Source: Pseudogymnoascus destructans (lineage: Eukaryota; Ascomycota; Leotiomycetes; Thelebolales; Thelebolaceae). Taken from it: 64,000 nucleotides of DNA. The notes beneath the pieces were generated by a model that did not search any database, was not told the DNA's origin, and worked only from the letters and a program-made list of their open reading frames with translations. This document shows, one piece after another, positions 46,536 through 55,056 of the stretch; position 1 is the first letter of the stretch, and the number at the start of each line of letters is the position of its first letter. The stretch spans positions 474,501 to 538,500 of the forward strand of contig NW_020167525.1 in assembly GCF_001641265.1 (NCBI RefSeq). Reading direction: 5' to 3'. The position numbers were made by a program, and so were the translations under genes.

Positions 46536-47730
46536 ATGGTTGGCAAGCGGAAGTCCCCGGCCAAAAAATCCACGAATGAATTCACCAAGCGTGTCCAAAC
46601 ACGCTGCAACAATATGGATGACCATAAACTCAAGATTGATAATGCAAAACGCGCTGACACTGCTGCGATTGTATACGCTGTCAAGAAACTCAAGGCTACC
46701 CAGCAATTCAAGGATATGAGTAAGGTGGAACAAAAAGAGAAGCTCAAGGCAAAGAAGGACAAGATTATTCTGAAGCGGTATGTCTCTTAGATCATCTTAT
46801 AGTAATCATTATAGTAACCATAGAACAGCACCCAGGATGGTACACATGCAAGCCTCGTACAGCAACAACTTGGAATTGGTGAAGGTGGGGGGGCGTATGC
46901 TATATGGGACGATGGAAACAAAGCTTGGGAGACTGAGAATGGGGATGATGATGTGGCACAAGAGGCAATGTGGCGCCAGGATGACGCTGCTGATGGAATT
47001 GGGATGAAGGAGCTGAGCACTATCCAGGAGAAGGTTGAACAACAAGCTGGAGACACTCAAAAGGTATAACCAACTTCCAATCAATACCTCTCTACTGTAA
47101 CGCTGACTTCTAAATGATAGAAGACACAGAGGTTCTCTTGCATAAAGGTTTACTTATCAGAGGAGGCAGGGGATCAGACACAAAGGCTTCAAGTAACACG
47201 TTACTAGTATATAACAAATACTGTATTGAGTTGAGCACGAAGCTCCTATCTAAGAACTAACTATCTACTTATATAGTGGCGTCGTGCCTAGTGGACTCCT
47301 GGGAACTCACTCGAGTCCTCGGAGTCCTGGACTCTTAGGATTCTTCTCATCATCCTGCGAGTCCGTCACGTGACTCGAGTCCTCGGAGTCCTGGACTCTT
47401 AGGATTCTTCTCATCATCCTGCGAGTCCGTCACGTGATACTTTCAGAACTACTATTCCCCACTGCCCCTCCAGGTACCAGGGCCGGTCTCATGCGACCTC
47501 CCTCCTTCCTGTCCTGTAGTTGGCCAGCCTTCTTGTTCCGTCGTAACATCTATATGTTAACACTAATATACATGCAGAAATACCAAGATCTTGCCTTTCA
47601 GATCTGGCGGAAGAAGTGGGCTAAAGCATATCGCTTTACCTGAAGATCATCAACAAAATCAACACCGATCCCGACTTCTTGCAGAAGCTTCCACCAGCTA
47701 TTGACCCAAGCACTACTAGGTATGACCTTA
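46536..47730 (+). pseudogene. Unknown second gene of the hAT-like element, intron-containing
   Basis: Exon 1 is 46536-46777 (MVGKRKSPAKKSTNEFTKRV, Lys-rich, basic). Intron 46778-46828 (GTATGT...AACAG). Exon 2 is 46829-47063 (EGGGAYAIWDDGNKAWETEN, acidic, then a helical end). Intron 47064-47577 (GTATAA...ACTAATATACATGCAG) carries a whole LTR-1b. Exon 3 is from 47578 (KYQDLAFQIWRKKWAKA). A one-base frame change there leads to KIINKINTDPDFLQKLPPAI, ending at a donor GTATGA at about 47721 whose intron holds the pogo element. Exons keep phase across introns 1 and 2. I do not recognise the protein; the basic start and acidic middle suggest nucleic-acid or protein binding. It is wholly inside the terminal repeats, divergent from the transposase-like gene, and decayed. 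Confidence 0.6.
47096..47548 (-). mobile_element. Solo LTR-1b inside an intron
   Basis: TGTAACGCTGAC...CCGTCGTAACA, inverted LTR-1 with type b U3. Flanks are tctac (47091-47095) and tctat (47549-47553), a 5-bp duplication with one change. It lies between the donor at 47064 and the acceptor at 47577 of the unknown gene. Confidence 0.92.
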
Positions 47731-47735
47731 TAGTA

Positions 47736-49613
47736 ACGTACATGTATAACGAGTCGGCCACCCAAGCGAGTCGGCCACCCAAGCGAGTCAGCCACTTTCC
47801 ACCATTTCCACCACCTTTTACTTTGCAACTATTTCCCTCTACGTACAAAAATGGAATCTACTTCAAATGAAAGCCGTATAATCCTAGCAATTGAAGCTCT
47901 TAAAAACGACCCTAAACTTACCGAACGAGCTGCAGCAGGTATCTATAAGGTTCCCCGGGCGACTTTGGCCGACCGACGCACTGGAAAACTATCAAGACGC
48001 GATATAACTGCAAATAGGAGGAAGTTGACCAATACTGAAGAGAGTGTGCTTCTTGATCGTATTATTGATCTAATTGAGCAAGGATTTCCGCCCCAGCTCG
48101 AAGATATACAAGATATGGCCAATTGCCTCCTTGGGGTATGCGACGCAATGTGTGTTGGCTCACGATGGGCAGGGAACTTCGTACGACGCCAACCAGCCCT
48201 TAATATGCGTTTTCGACGTCAAATTGACTACCAGAGGGCCCTAGCTGAAGATCCTAAGATTATACAAGCTTGGTTTGCACTTGTACAGAATACAATTGCA
48301 AAATACGGTATTGTCAACTCAGACATCTACAACTTTGATGAGACTGGGTTTTTGATGGGAATGCTCTCGCATGCTAAGGTTGTAACAACCTCTGATCGAC
48401 AGGACAGACCTCGTACAAAGCAGCCTGGCAATCGGGAATGGGTTTCTGTAATCCAGGGTGTATGTGCAGATGGCTGGGCAATGCCGCCATATATCATTGT
48501 TAAGGGCAAATATCACCTCCTCTCCTGGTATACCAACGGCCAATTCCCACCAACCTGGCGGATCCATCCGAGCGAAAATGGCTGGACTACAAACGCTATA
48601 GGCCTAGATTGGTTGAATCACTTTGAGGGATGTACTAAGCCTCGTACAACTGGTGGATATAGACTTCTAATCCTCGATGGCCACAACAGCCACCGGGCTA
48701 CTGAATTCGACGATTTCTGCAAGCTTAACAATATTATACCGCTTTGCATGCCTCCCCATTCATCGCATATCCTCCAGCCTCTCGATGTAGGCTGTTTTAG
48801 CCCTTTAAAAGCTTCGTATAGCAAGGCAATTGAGCAGATGATGTGGAGGCATATAACTCACATTACTAAATACGACTTCTTTCCTGCCTTCCAGCAGGCC
48901 TTTTTTGCTTCAATGGGAGAAGAGAATGTACGAGCTGGCTTCCGAGCAACTGGCCTTGTTCCATACGACCCTGAAACAGTAATTTCTCAGCTGGATTTTA
49001 AGCCTAGAACGCCTACACCGTCAAACTCTCGGCCAGGAACCGCTACCTCCTGGGGTCTAAAAACGCCAACTACAGCAATTGAGGCTGTTCAAAGCTCTAC
49101 TACCTTGAAATCTAGGATTGCTAGGCATCAGGGTAGCTCTCCAACCCATTTATATAATGTAGTTGACGCCCAGGCTAAAGGTATCTCAATGCTAGCACAC
49201 AGACTAGTCCTTCTTGAAGCTGAGAACCAGGAGCTTTGTACAGCAAATGAGTTACTAAGCAAACGCCGGAGGGCTAAAAAGAGCCGCCTACAGCTTGGAG
49301 GTTCGCTTTCAGCACCTGAAGCTAATGCGATACGGCTAGAAAAGGGTATAGTTGATGCTAGGAGAGAAAATACACGTAGGGAGGGTAGTTCTACAGAGCG
49401 GGCTCAGCTACGTACTCGGCGTTGTGGCAACTGCAGCCAAACTGGTCATAATTCGCGAACTTGTCAAGTAGTTTGGGAGACGTCTGAAGATGGCGATTCT
49501 GAGTAGTTTTAATTGATTTAAGGCATTGTAGTTGAATTGATTTATATAATATATAGGTGGTCAGTGGAAAGTGGCCGACTCGCTTGGGTGGCCGACTCGT
49601 TATACATGTACGT
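47736..49613 (+). mobile_element. Complete pogo/Fot1-type transposon with TA duplication
   Basis: 1878 bp flanked by TA (47734-47735 and 49614-49615). The terminal inverted repeats are at least 43 bp and identical, beginning ACGTACATGTATAACGAG. They contain a 17-bp unit (CGAGTCGGCCACCCAAG) repeated three times on the left and twice on the right. Between them lies one long intact transposase gene. Inserted in an intron of the hAT-like element. Confidence 0.95.
47851..49506 (+). CDS. Pogo-family DDE transposase, apparently intact
   Basis: 551 residues with no interruption; ATG at 47851 lies 115 bp inside the left terminus. The N-terminal psq-type HTH is at about residues 8-50 (VPRATLADRRTG), then a CENP-B/Tc5-type DNA-binding region (about 55-130). 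The DDE_1 catalytic core has Asp163 (NFDETGF), Asp276 (ILDGHNSH) and Asp312 (LQPLDVGCF), spacing DD35D. The C-terminal tail is basic and ends in a CCHC knuckle at about 525-538 (CGNCSQTGHNSRTC). It would cut and paste the element at TA sites in the nucleus. All catalytic residues are present and the terminal repeats and TA sites are perfect, so this copy may be mobile or recently was. Transcription is not shown. Confidence 0.93.
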   Translation: MESTSNESRIILAIEALKNDPKLTERAAAGIYKVPRATLADRRTGKLSRRDITANRRKLTNTEESVLLDRIIDLIEQGFPPQLEDIQDMANCLLGVCDAMCVGSRWAGNFVRRQPALNMRFRRQIDYQRALAEDPKIIQAWFALVQNTIAKYGIVNSDIYNFDETGFLMGMLSHAKVVTTSDRQDRPRTKQPGNREWVSVIQGVCADGWAMPPYIIVKGKYHLLSWYTNGQFPPTWRIHPSENGWTTNAIGLDWLNHFEGCTKPRTTGGYRLLILDGHNSHRATEFDDFCKLNNIIPLCMPPHSSHILQPLDVGCFSPLKASYSKAIEQMMWRHITHITKYDFFPAFQQAFFASMGEENVRAGFRATGLVPYDPETVISQLDFKPRTPTPSNSRPGTATSWGLKTPTTAIEAVQSSTTLKSRIARHQGSSPTHLYNVVDAQAKGISMLAHRLVLLEAENQELCTANELLSKRRRAKKSRLQLGGSLSAPEANAIRLEKGIVDARRENTRREGSSTERAQLRTRRCGNCSQTGHNSRTCQVVWETSEDGDSE

Positions 49614-50134
49614 TAATATTTATAGTAATCAGCTAACATACCTAGGATCTACTATGATCATATCCCACTGCACCTTTACTTCATTGGCGTCTGGAGGAAC
49701 TTTTTCTCTTGGACCTGACCGGTCTGGGCGGTTTGCCCTGGATTTCCAACCCAGACCGTGGTCTGGGTTGGAAATGTTTCGGACCGCCCGTCTGAGACCG
49801 CCGGTTCCCCATGATGCACCCTAGCCCTTTCTTAAGGAAAGGGCAATCCTATTTATGCTAAAGGAGTGTAGTTCTCTCTTTTTCCAAGACTTTCCATGAC
49901 TAACCAGGCTTGGTAACTGTAGTCGACGTAAGAGAATCCCATAGAACCATCTCCTAGGTTCCTTGAAAGGAGGTCCAAGGTCAGAGTACCCCTATAGACA
50001 AATTATGTCATAACTTAACCAATCTTGTGGGTAACTAAGGAGCGATGACGTGTAATGAATCATAGAGGGTTGTAGCAATCATTGAGTAGTATTGCTCTTG
50101 TTGTTGGTGTGACAAGCCAAAATATGTATAGTGA

Positions 50135-50609
50135 TGTTACGACGGAACAAGAAGGCTGGCCAACTACAGGACAGGAAGGAGGGAGGTCGCATGAGACCGG
50201 CCCTGGTATCTGGAGGGGCAGCGGGGAATAGTAGTTCCGAAAGTATCATGTGACGGACTCGCAGGATGATGAGAAGAGTCCTAAGAGTCCAGGACTCCGA
50301 GGACTCGAGTGAGTTCCCAGGAGTCCACTAGGCACGTGACGGACTCGCAGGATGATGAGAAGAATCCTAAGAGTCCAGGACTCCGAGGACTCGAGTGAGT
50401 TCCCAGGAGTCCACTAGGCACGACGCCACTATATAAGTAGATAGTTAGTTCTTAGATAGGAGCTTCGTGCTCAACTCAATACAGTATTTGTTATATACTA
50501 GTAACGTGTTACTTGAAGCCTTTGTGTCCGATCCCCTGCCTCCTCTGATAAGTAAACCTTTACGCAAGAGAACCTCTGTGTCTTCTATCGTTTAGAAGTC
50601 AGCGTTACA
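50135..50609 (+). mobile_element. Solo LTR-1b inside LTR-2
   Basis: TGTTACGACGGAACAAG...GTCAGCGTTACA, 475 bp, perfect duplication agtga at 50130-50134 and 50610-50614. Type b U3 with two tandem units of about 86 bp (GACGGACTCGCAGGATGATG...GAGTCCACTAGG). TATA box CTATATAAGTAG near 50429. Confidence 0.95.
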
Positions 50610-50694
50610 AGTGACTTGTAGGTTTGAGGAGGATATTTCTGAGTTTGCTCTTGAGTTTGATAGCAAACTGAGTGCAACGAATGTCAGTATGACA

Positions 50695-50793
50695 CTTCTA
50701 TCATTTAGAAGTCAGTGTTACACCCAGTAACTAAGGAGTGATGATGTGTAATGAATCATAGAGGGTTGTAGAGATATGCTATGTGGTAATATC
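50695..50793. repeat. Scrambled LTR-1 and LTR-2 scraps
   Basis: 50695-50722 is the last 28 bases of an LTR-1. 50723-50793 is an internal LTR-2 repeat block (GTAACTAAGGAGTGATGATG...). No duplication or orientation logic links them; they are probably remains of recombined insertions. Confidence 0.75.
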
Positions 50794-51666
50794 TGTAATG
50801 GTGGGTGCACCAGATGTGAGAATCTAGCCACCCAAGGAAGGGATGATTTTACTAAGACAACACACTGTCTTAGGAAACAGAGCCAAAGGGTTGTAGCTTA
50901 GACTATTCCACAACGCAGCAATCAGGTGTATGATGTAGTGAAGTGGTTCAGACAAGTTGCAACAAATGTTGAGTCTGGGAACTCAGGGGTAAGTCAGAGG
51001 TTAACACCTCACTGACTTTTCAGAAACAAGGAGTAACAAGATGAATGCTTGGAAGCTTGTAAAAGACGTGGAAGTATGTGATAGTTGATTTACTGTATTG
51101 CCTGCTTGCCCTTTCTTAAGGAAAGGGCAATCCTATTTATGCCAAAGGAGTGTAGTTCTCTCATTTTCCAAGACTTTCCATGACTAACCAGGCTTGGTAA
51201 ATGTATTAGAAATCAAGTGCGACCCACAACTAGCTTGCTAATCATGTAGTGAACGTAAGAGAATCCCATAGAACCATCTCTTGGGTTCCTAGCCTATAGG
51301 AAGTGAAAAGGAGGTCCAAGGTCAGAGTACCTATAGATAAATTATGTCATAACTTAACCAATTTTGTGGGTAACTAAGGAGCGATGACGTGTAATGAATC
51401 ATAGAGGGTTGTAGAAGCTTCTAGAGCTATCGTTCATGTTCCTAGGCCTCTAGTTGGTAGAGATATGCCATGTGGTAGTATTGGCCCACCCCCTTAAGGA
51501 GGATATTTTCTTAATAACTTGTTCAATGAGTGTCCAAATGATATGCCGTGATGTATGTAGCATAAACAGATGTAGTAGAAGAGTTTGCAGCAATCGTTGA
51601 GTAGTATTGCTTCTGTTGTTGGTGTGATAAGCCAAGATATGTATGGTGACTTGTAGGTTTGAGGAG
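50794..51666 (-). repeat. LTR-2 copy with its terminal part replaced
   Basis: Starts TGTAATGGTGGG and follows LTR-2 to ttgtaggtttgaggag, with a foreign stretch at about 51215-51250 and another at about 51487-51590. The last 55 or so bases of the LTR are absent here; an 11-base match to the LTR-2 terminus (tcagtatgaca) recurs at 52297-52307, beyond the WD40 fragment. Confidence 0.82.
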
Positions 51667-52293
51667 AGCAGTACGCAGCGGTATCATTATCTGACGGTAC
51701 TATATTCCTCTAAAAGAGTCTATCGCCCAAAATTTACCCTTAGCCACGGCGAAAGGGCAAAGATGCTTATTTTTAGTAGCGAGGATAAATATATGGTCTC
51801 TAGTGGCATTCGGAAAGTGAAAGTTTGGAACCCAGAAGAAGGGACCCAAGTCTTTAGTTTTGATACTAATCACCAAGCTATAACACTTCTCTTTATAGAC
51901 GACATCGCTCCAAGACGGAGCGATGGCAATGGACCGATAGTATCCATATCACAGCCGGCACCCAGAGACCTCGTCAGCAACCTGGAAAAGCGTTGCTATC
52001 TCCAGGTTATACTTTGAATGAGAGCTCAAAGTAAAACGTCAGCTGAGGTTTGGACGACAATGGGCGATAAAATCGGACTCCTAATAAATCACGAAGGTGA
52101 TAGCAACACAGCCATTTTCAACCATCCTCTCTACGCGGATAATTTCGTTTCCATCAACCACAGAGGCATGCGCGTCTACGCTTGGGCCAGTTCCCTAGAA
52201 GCAGAACTATCCGTAGAAACATTACGCGCATTAAGCTTCACAGCCACTCCTCCTTCACCAGCTCTCAAACAAGCTCTCCACTTTGAAGATTGA
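51667..52293 (+). pseudogene. C-terminal fragment of a WD40-repeat protein (NLR-type candidate)
   Basis: An open frame from the LTR junction to a TGA at 52291, with one in-frame TGA at 52015. It includes a WD-like repeat (SEDKYMVSSGIRKVKVWNPE followed by FSFDTNHQAITLLFIDD) and a C-terminal region (DKIGLLINHEGDSNTAIFNH, then NHRGMRVYAWAS). This pattern resembles the end of fungal STAND/NACHT-WD40 proteins, which act in allorecognition and defence; that link is from memory of the family and is tentative. There is no start and no NACHT domain, so it is only a fragment. It is enclosed by LTR-2 sequence on both sides. Confidence 0.55.
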
Positions 52294-52390
52294 GTTTCAG
52301 TATGACAACGTTGTCTTTCTAGCGGAGTTCTAAGCAGACTTCTAAGCCTGTAGCATCTTGGGTTCTTTAGTTCTAAGCTTCTAGCTAGGA

Positions 52391-52509
52391 GCAAGGGTTA
52401 GAATTAGGCCCTTCCTTTTCTTTAATGATTCCACACCTAGACCACGGTCTAGGTTAGAAATGTTTCAGACTGCCGGTCTAGGACCACCGGTTCCCCATGA
52501 CGCACCCTA
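52391..52509. mobile_element. Terminal remnant related to the two-gene hAT-like element
   Basis: Ends CCCCATGACGCACCCTA at 52509, matching the right terminus at 49823, and shares the subterminal stretch (AGAAATGTTTCAGAC, GGTCTAGGACCACCGGTTCC). No left end or duplication partner was found, so this is a truncated copy or one end of a small derivative. Confidence 0.7.
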
Positions 52510-52839
52510 GAGGTATTGAATTGCAATGTCGTCGTTTGAATACCCACTGTCATTAACGATAACAAGATTATATGAGTTACACTTAATTACTATATAAAAT
52601 ACTATGTACGGGAATGCTGAGGGTTTTGGTGAGAGTAGCGGTGAACATATGCAGGTTGAATTTGAGTTGCCGCATATTGCTTCCCCTCGCTTCGAGTTGC
52701 CGCACATTGCTTCCACCCACGATTATACTTTGTACAACGTGAACCCCACTCCCGCCTCTACCCGCACCCCCCGCCCTACAAACCCCACGTCGCCCCATAT
52801 CTACATCAACACAACAACAACCTCAAATTACAACATACA

Positions 52840-54372
52840 ATGTCGTTTATCCTTCCCTTACTATCGTCCCCTGACATCCCCTCAGCTGCAAAGTCAGAAG
52901 CCATAACCCGAATCCTCTCTGACCCCGGCCTGCCCACCATCTCACCCCCAGCAACCTCCTCCTTCTGGCTCTCGCCCCTCCATCCTGCATTCTCTACATC
53001 CCCATCGCCCCCACCTCCAGATGCTGAAATTGTCATCATCGGCTCCGGCATAACCGGTACCTCCATCGCACGGCACCTCGTCCGATCCCAGCGCTCCTCG
53101 TTGTCGAAACAAGACAAGAAACAAAATCCCATCGTCGTCCTCGATGCTCGCGATGTATGCAGTGGTGCCACAGGACGCAATGGAGGCCACGTGAACGAAG
53201 TCGGATGGGAGGAGTACGGGGACCTAGTGACGCGGTACGGGCGGGAGGAAGCGAAAAAGATCACGCGCTTCCGGATGGCGCACGTGGATGAGCTTATGCG
53301 TGTTGTTTCTGAAGAGGACCTCAGCGAAGAGTGCGGGATGAGAGTCGTGGAGTCTACGTGTGTGTTCTATGGGAAGAAGGGATGGGAAAGGGGGAAAGCG
53401 GCAGTCAAAGGGTTCAAGGAGGACTTCGGAGGGGAAGTAGATGCTTGCAAGACTACTGAGGGGGCAGAAGAGATGCAGACGATGGGGGTACCGGGGGCAT
53501 ATGGAATTATCAAGGGCAAAGCTGGAGCGATGTGGCCGTATCTTTTTGTATCTGGTGTGCTGGCGAACCTGAAGCGCGATGATGAGGGGTTCCATGTTTG
53601 TGCGCATACGCCTGCGACGAGTATTTCAATGTCTGAGGATGGACTTTTCATTGTATCGACGCCGAGGGGTGATATCAGAGCAAGGCATGTCGTCCATGCA
53701 AGTAATGCCCATATTGGCCACCTAGTTCCGGGATTTAGAGGGAGGGTTTATCCGCTACGTGGGCAGATGTCGGCGCAGGTGCCGCCACAGGGATTTTCGC
53801 ATCAGGGGGAAGAGAGGTCGTGGAGCTTTGAGTATGATGTCGGGTTTGATTACTTGACACAGTTACCGAAGAGAGAAACTAGAGGGGATGAATGGGACGG
53901 TGGAGGGGAGATGATGTTTGGAGGTGGGTTTGTGCAAGCAGGGTTTAGTGGCCTGGTGGAGATGGGCGTCGCGAGCGACGCGGAGTTAAATGAGAATGTT
54001 GCGGAGCATTTGAGGCAAGGTCTTGGGAGGGCATTTGAGAATGTCGGGGGAGATGGGTTTGAGGTGAAGAGCATGTGGACGGGGAATATGGGGTTTAGTG
54101 TTGATATGCTTCCCTGGGTTGGAAAGCTGCCTGGGTCTTTAACTGAGAGGGGGTCGGGACAGGGAGCGGAATGGGTGAGCGTGGGGTATTCGGGGGAGGG
54201 AATGGTGAATGCCTGGCTGTGTGGTAAGGCATTGGGAATGATGATACTCGGAAAGGAGGAGAGTATTAAGGGGTGGTTTCCGCAGAATATGGGGATTTCA
54301 GAGGTGAGAATAAGGGAGTCAGTTCTGGAGCGGTTTGTGGAAATTGGGAGCAAAGGTCTAAACGACAAATAG
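52840..54372 (+). CDS. FAD-dependent oxidoreductase (DAO/GlpO family)
   Basis: A 510-residue intronless protein. The Rossmann dinucleotide motif is at residues 63-84 (EIVIIGSGITGTSIARHLVR; GxGxxG at 68-73), followed by a beta strand ending VVLDARDV and the GATGRNGGH block (109-117), typical of FAD-binding amino-acid oxidase-like flavoproteins. The C-terminal FAD contact is suggested by GYSGEGMVNAWLCGKALG (about 457-474). Substrate is unknown; relatives oxidise amino acids, sarcosine or glycerol phosphate. The N-terminal 60 residues are poorly ordered and do not form a clear signal peptide. There are no transposon disruptions inside, although a hAT remnant ends 330 bp upstream and Gypsy-3 lies 700 bp downstream. 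It looks functional. Confidence 0.92.
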   Translation: MSFILPLLSSPDIPSAAKSEAITRILSDPGLPTISPPATSSFWLSPLHPAFSTSPSPPPPDAEIVIIGSGITGTSIARHLVRSQRSSLSKQDKKQNPIVVLDARDVCSGATGRNGGHVNEVGWEEYGDLVTRYGREEAKKITRFRMAHVDELMRVVSEEDLSEECGMRVVESTCVFYGKKGWERGKAAVKGFKEDFGGEVDACKTTEGAEEMQTMGVPGAYGIIKGKAGAMWPYLFVSGVLANLKRDDEGFHVCAHTPATSISMSEDGLFIVSTPRGDIRARHVVHASNAHIGHLVPGFRGRVYPLRGQMSAQVPPQGFSHQGEERSWSFEYDVGFDYLTQLPKRETRGDEWDGGGEMMFGGGFVQAGFSGLVEMGVASDAELNENVAEHLRQGLGRAFENVGGDGFEVKSMWTGNMGFSVDMLPWVGKLPGSLTERGSGQGAEWVSVGYSGEGMVNAWLCGKALGMMILGKEESIKGWFPQNMGISEVRIRESVLERFVEIGSKGLNDK

Positions 54373-55056
54373 TAGCAACCCATATATTCCGAACATAATA
54401 CGAGTTACTGTATTCTAATAGCCTTGACTTGCGCTCCCAAAGTACTTGTCGGCGTTACAGGTTCTATGACTCCCGTACATTATGAGAACCAAGGCTCCTC
54501 GAATTCCAATCCCCTGCTGAAAACAAGTATGCCATGCTTCATCGCTATTATAAACTCTCGCCTTGATGGCATGTATTCAATGATAAAGCCTCTATCACTG
54601 CTCTGCCACTTCGAAAGCAAGAAAAAATGCCTCATAGCTCCATGACTGCTTGTCGTGATTCTCGCCACATCAAGGCTACACACCCATAAATCGGTATCAA
54701 GGAAAAATACGAGACTCCCAGCCGTGGCAATAATCTGCTAAATCCTATCCGAGTGCTTGTCGAAAATGGGGATGGATATGTGTAATGATGTACGGTTACG
54801 CTCGCGCTACATCCCACTGAGCCAAAAAGACTACAGTATTCCGGCTCGCCCGGAATACGCGTAACACGCTTTATATACCACATGTACTGTAACGGCGGCA
54901 CCCCGTTACAATATGGCGAAATGCATCTGAAGTAGAGATGCTGAAAGCAGGCCATATTTTCAACGAGGCAGAGTCAGGGCAAGACGTAGAGATGGTGTTG
55001 TTTTTGTGGAGATGGGCGGCAAATTGGGAATGCTGTTGGTGCTTCGACTGCGCTAG
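54373..55056. other. No gene seen
   Basis: Sequence downstream of the oxidoreductase. A GTAACGGCGGCACCCCGTTAC inverted word lies near 54887, and open frames are short. I found no match to the repeat families defined here. Confidence 0.4.

Larger units (their letters stand above)
36112..49823. mobile_element. Two-gene hAT-like DNA transposon carrying four nested insertions
   Basis: Terminal inverted repeats TAGGGTGCGTCATGGG (36112) and CCCATGATGCACCCTA (49823, one mismatch) are bounded by a perfect 8-bp duplication gccctttc at 36104-36111 and 49824-49831, within an LTR-2 whose sequence continues across the site. Subterminal GACCACGGTCTGG-like palindromic words occur at both ends. After discounting Gypsy-2, a solo LTR-2, a solo LTR-1b and a pogo element with their duplications, about 2.9 kb remains. 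It carries two divergent genes: a transposase-like gene leftward from 46122 and an unknown gene rightward from 46536. The central catalytic part of a hAT transposase is not visible, so this copy is probably non-autonomous. Confidence 0.85.
35780..50694 (-). mobile_element. Decayed LTR-2 that hosts the hAT-like element
   Basis: LTR-2 sequence runs from TGTAATGGTGGG (35780) to the word gccctttc at 36104-36111. It continues after the hAT-like insertion at 49824 and is interrupted again by an LTR-1b (50135-50609). It ends CAGTATGACA at 50694. The flanking 5-mers differ (cagta, cttct), so the original duplication is lost or the LTR is recombinant. Some internal repeats are missing compared with complete copies. 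Confidence 0.85.

Noticed and set aside
46780..47007. 75-codon plus-strand frame starting MSLRSSYSNHYSN
   Set aside because: It runs through an intron of the unknown hAT-like gene; the spliced frame (acidic, in phase over two exons) is better supported.
53850..54383. 177-codon frame antisense to the oxidoreductase
   Set aside because: Pro/Ser-rich shadow of a conserved flavoprotein gene; no independent evidence.
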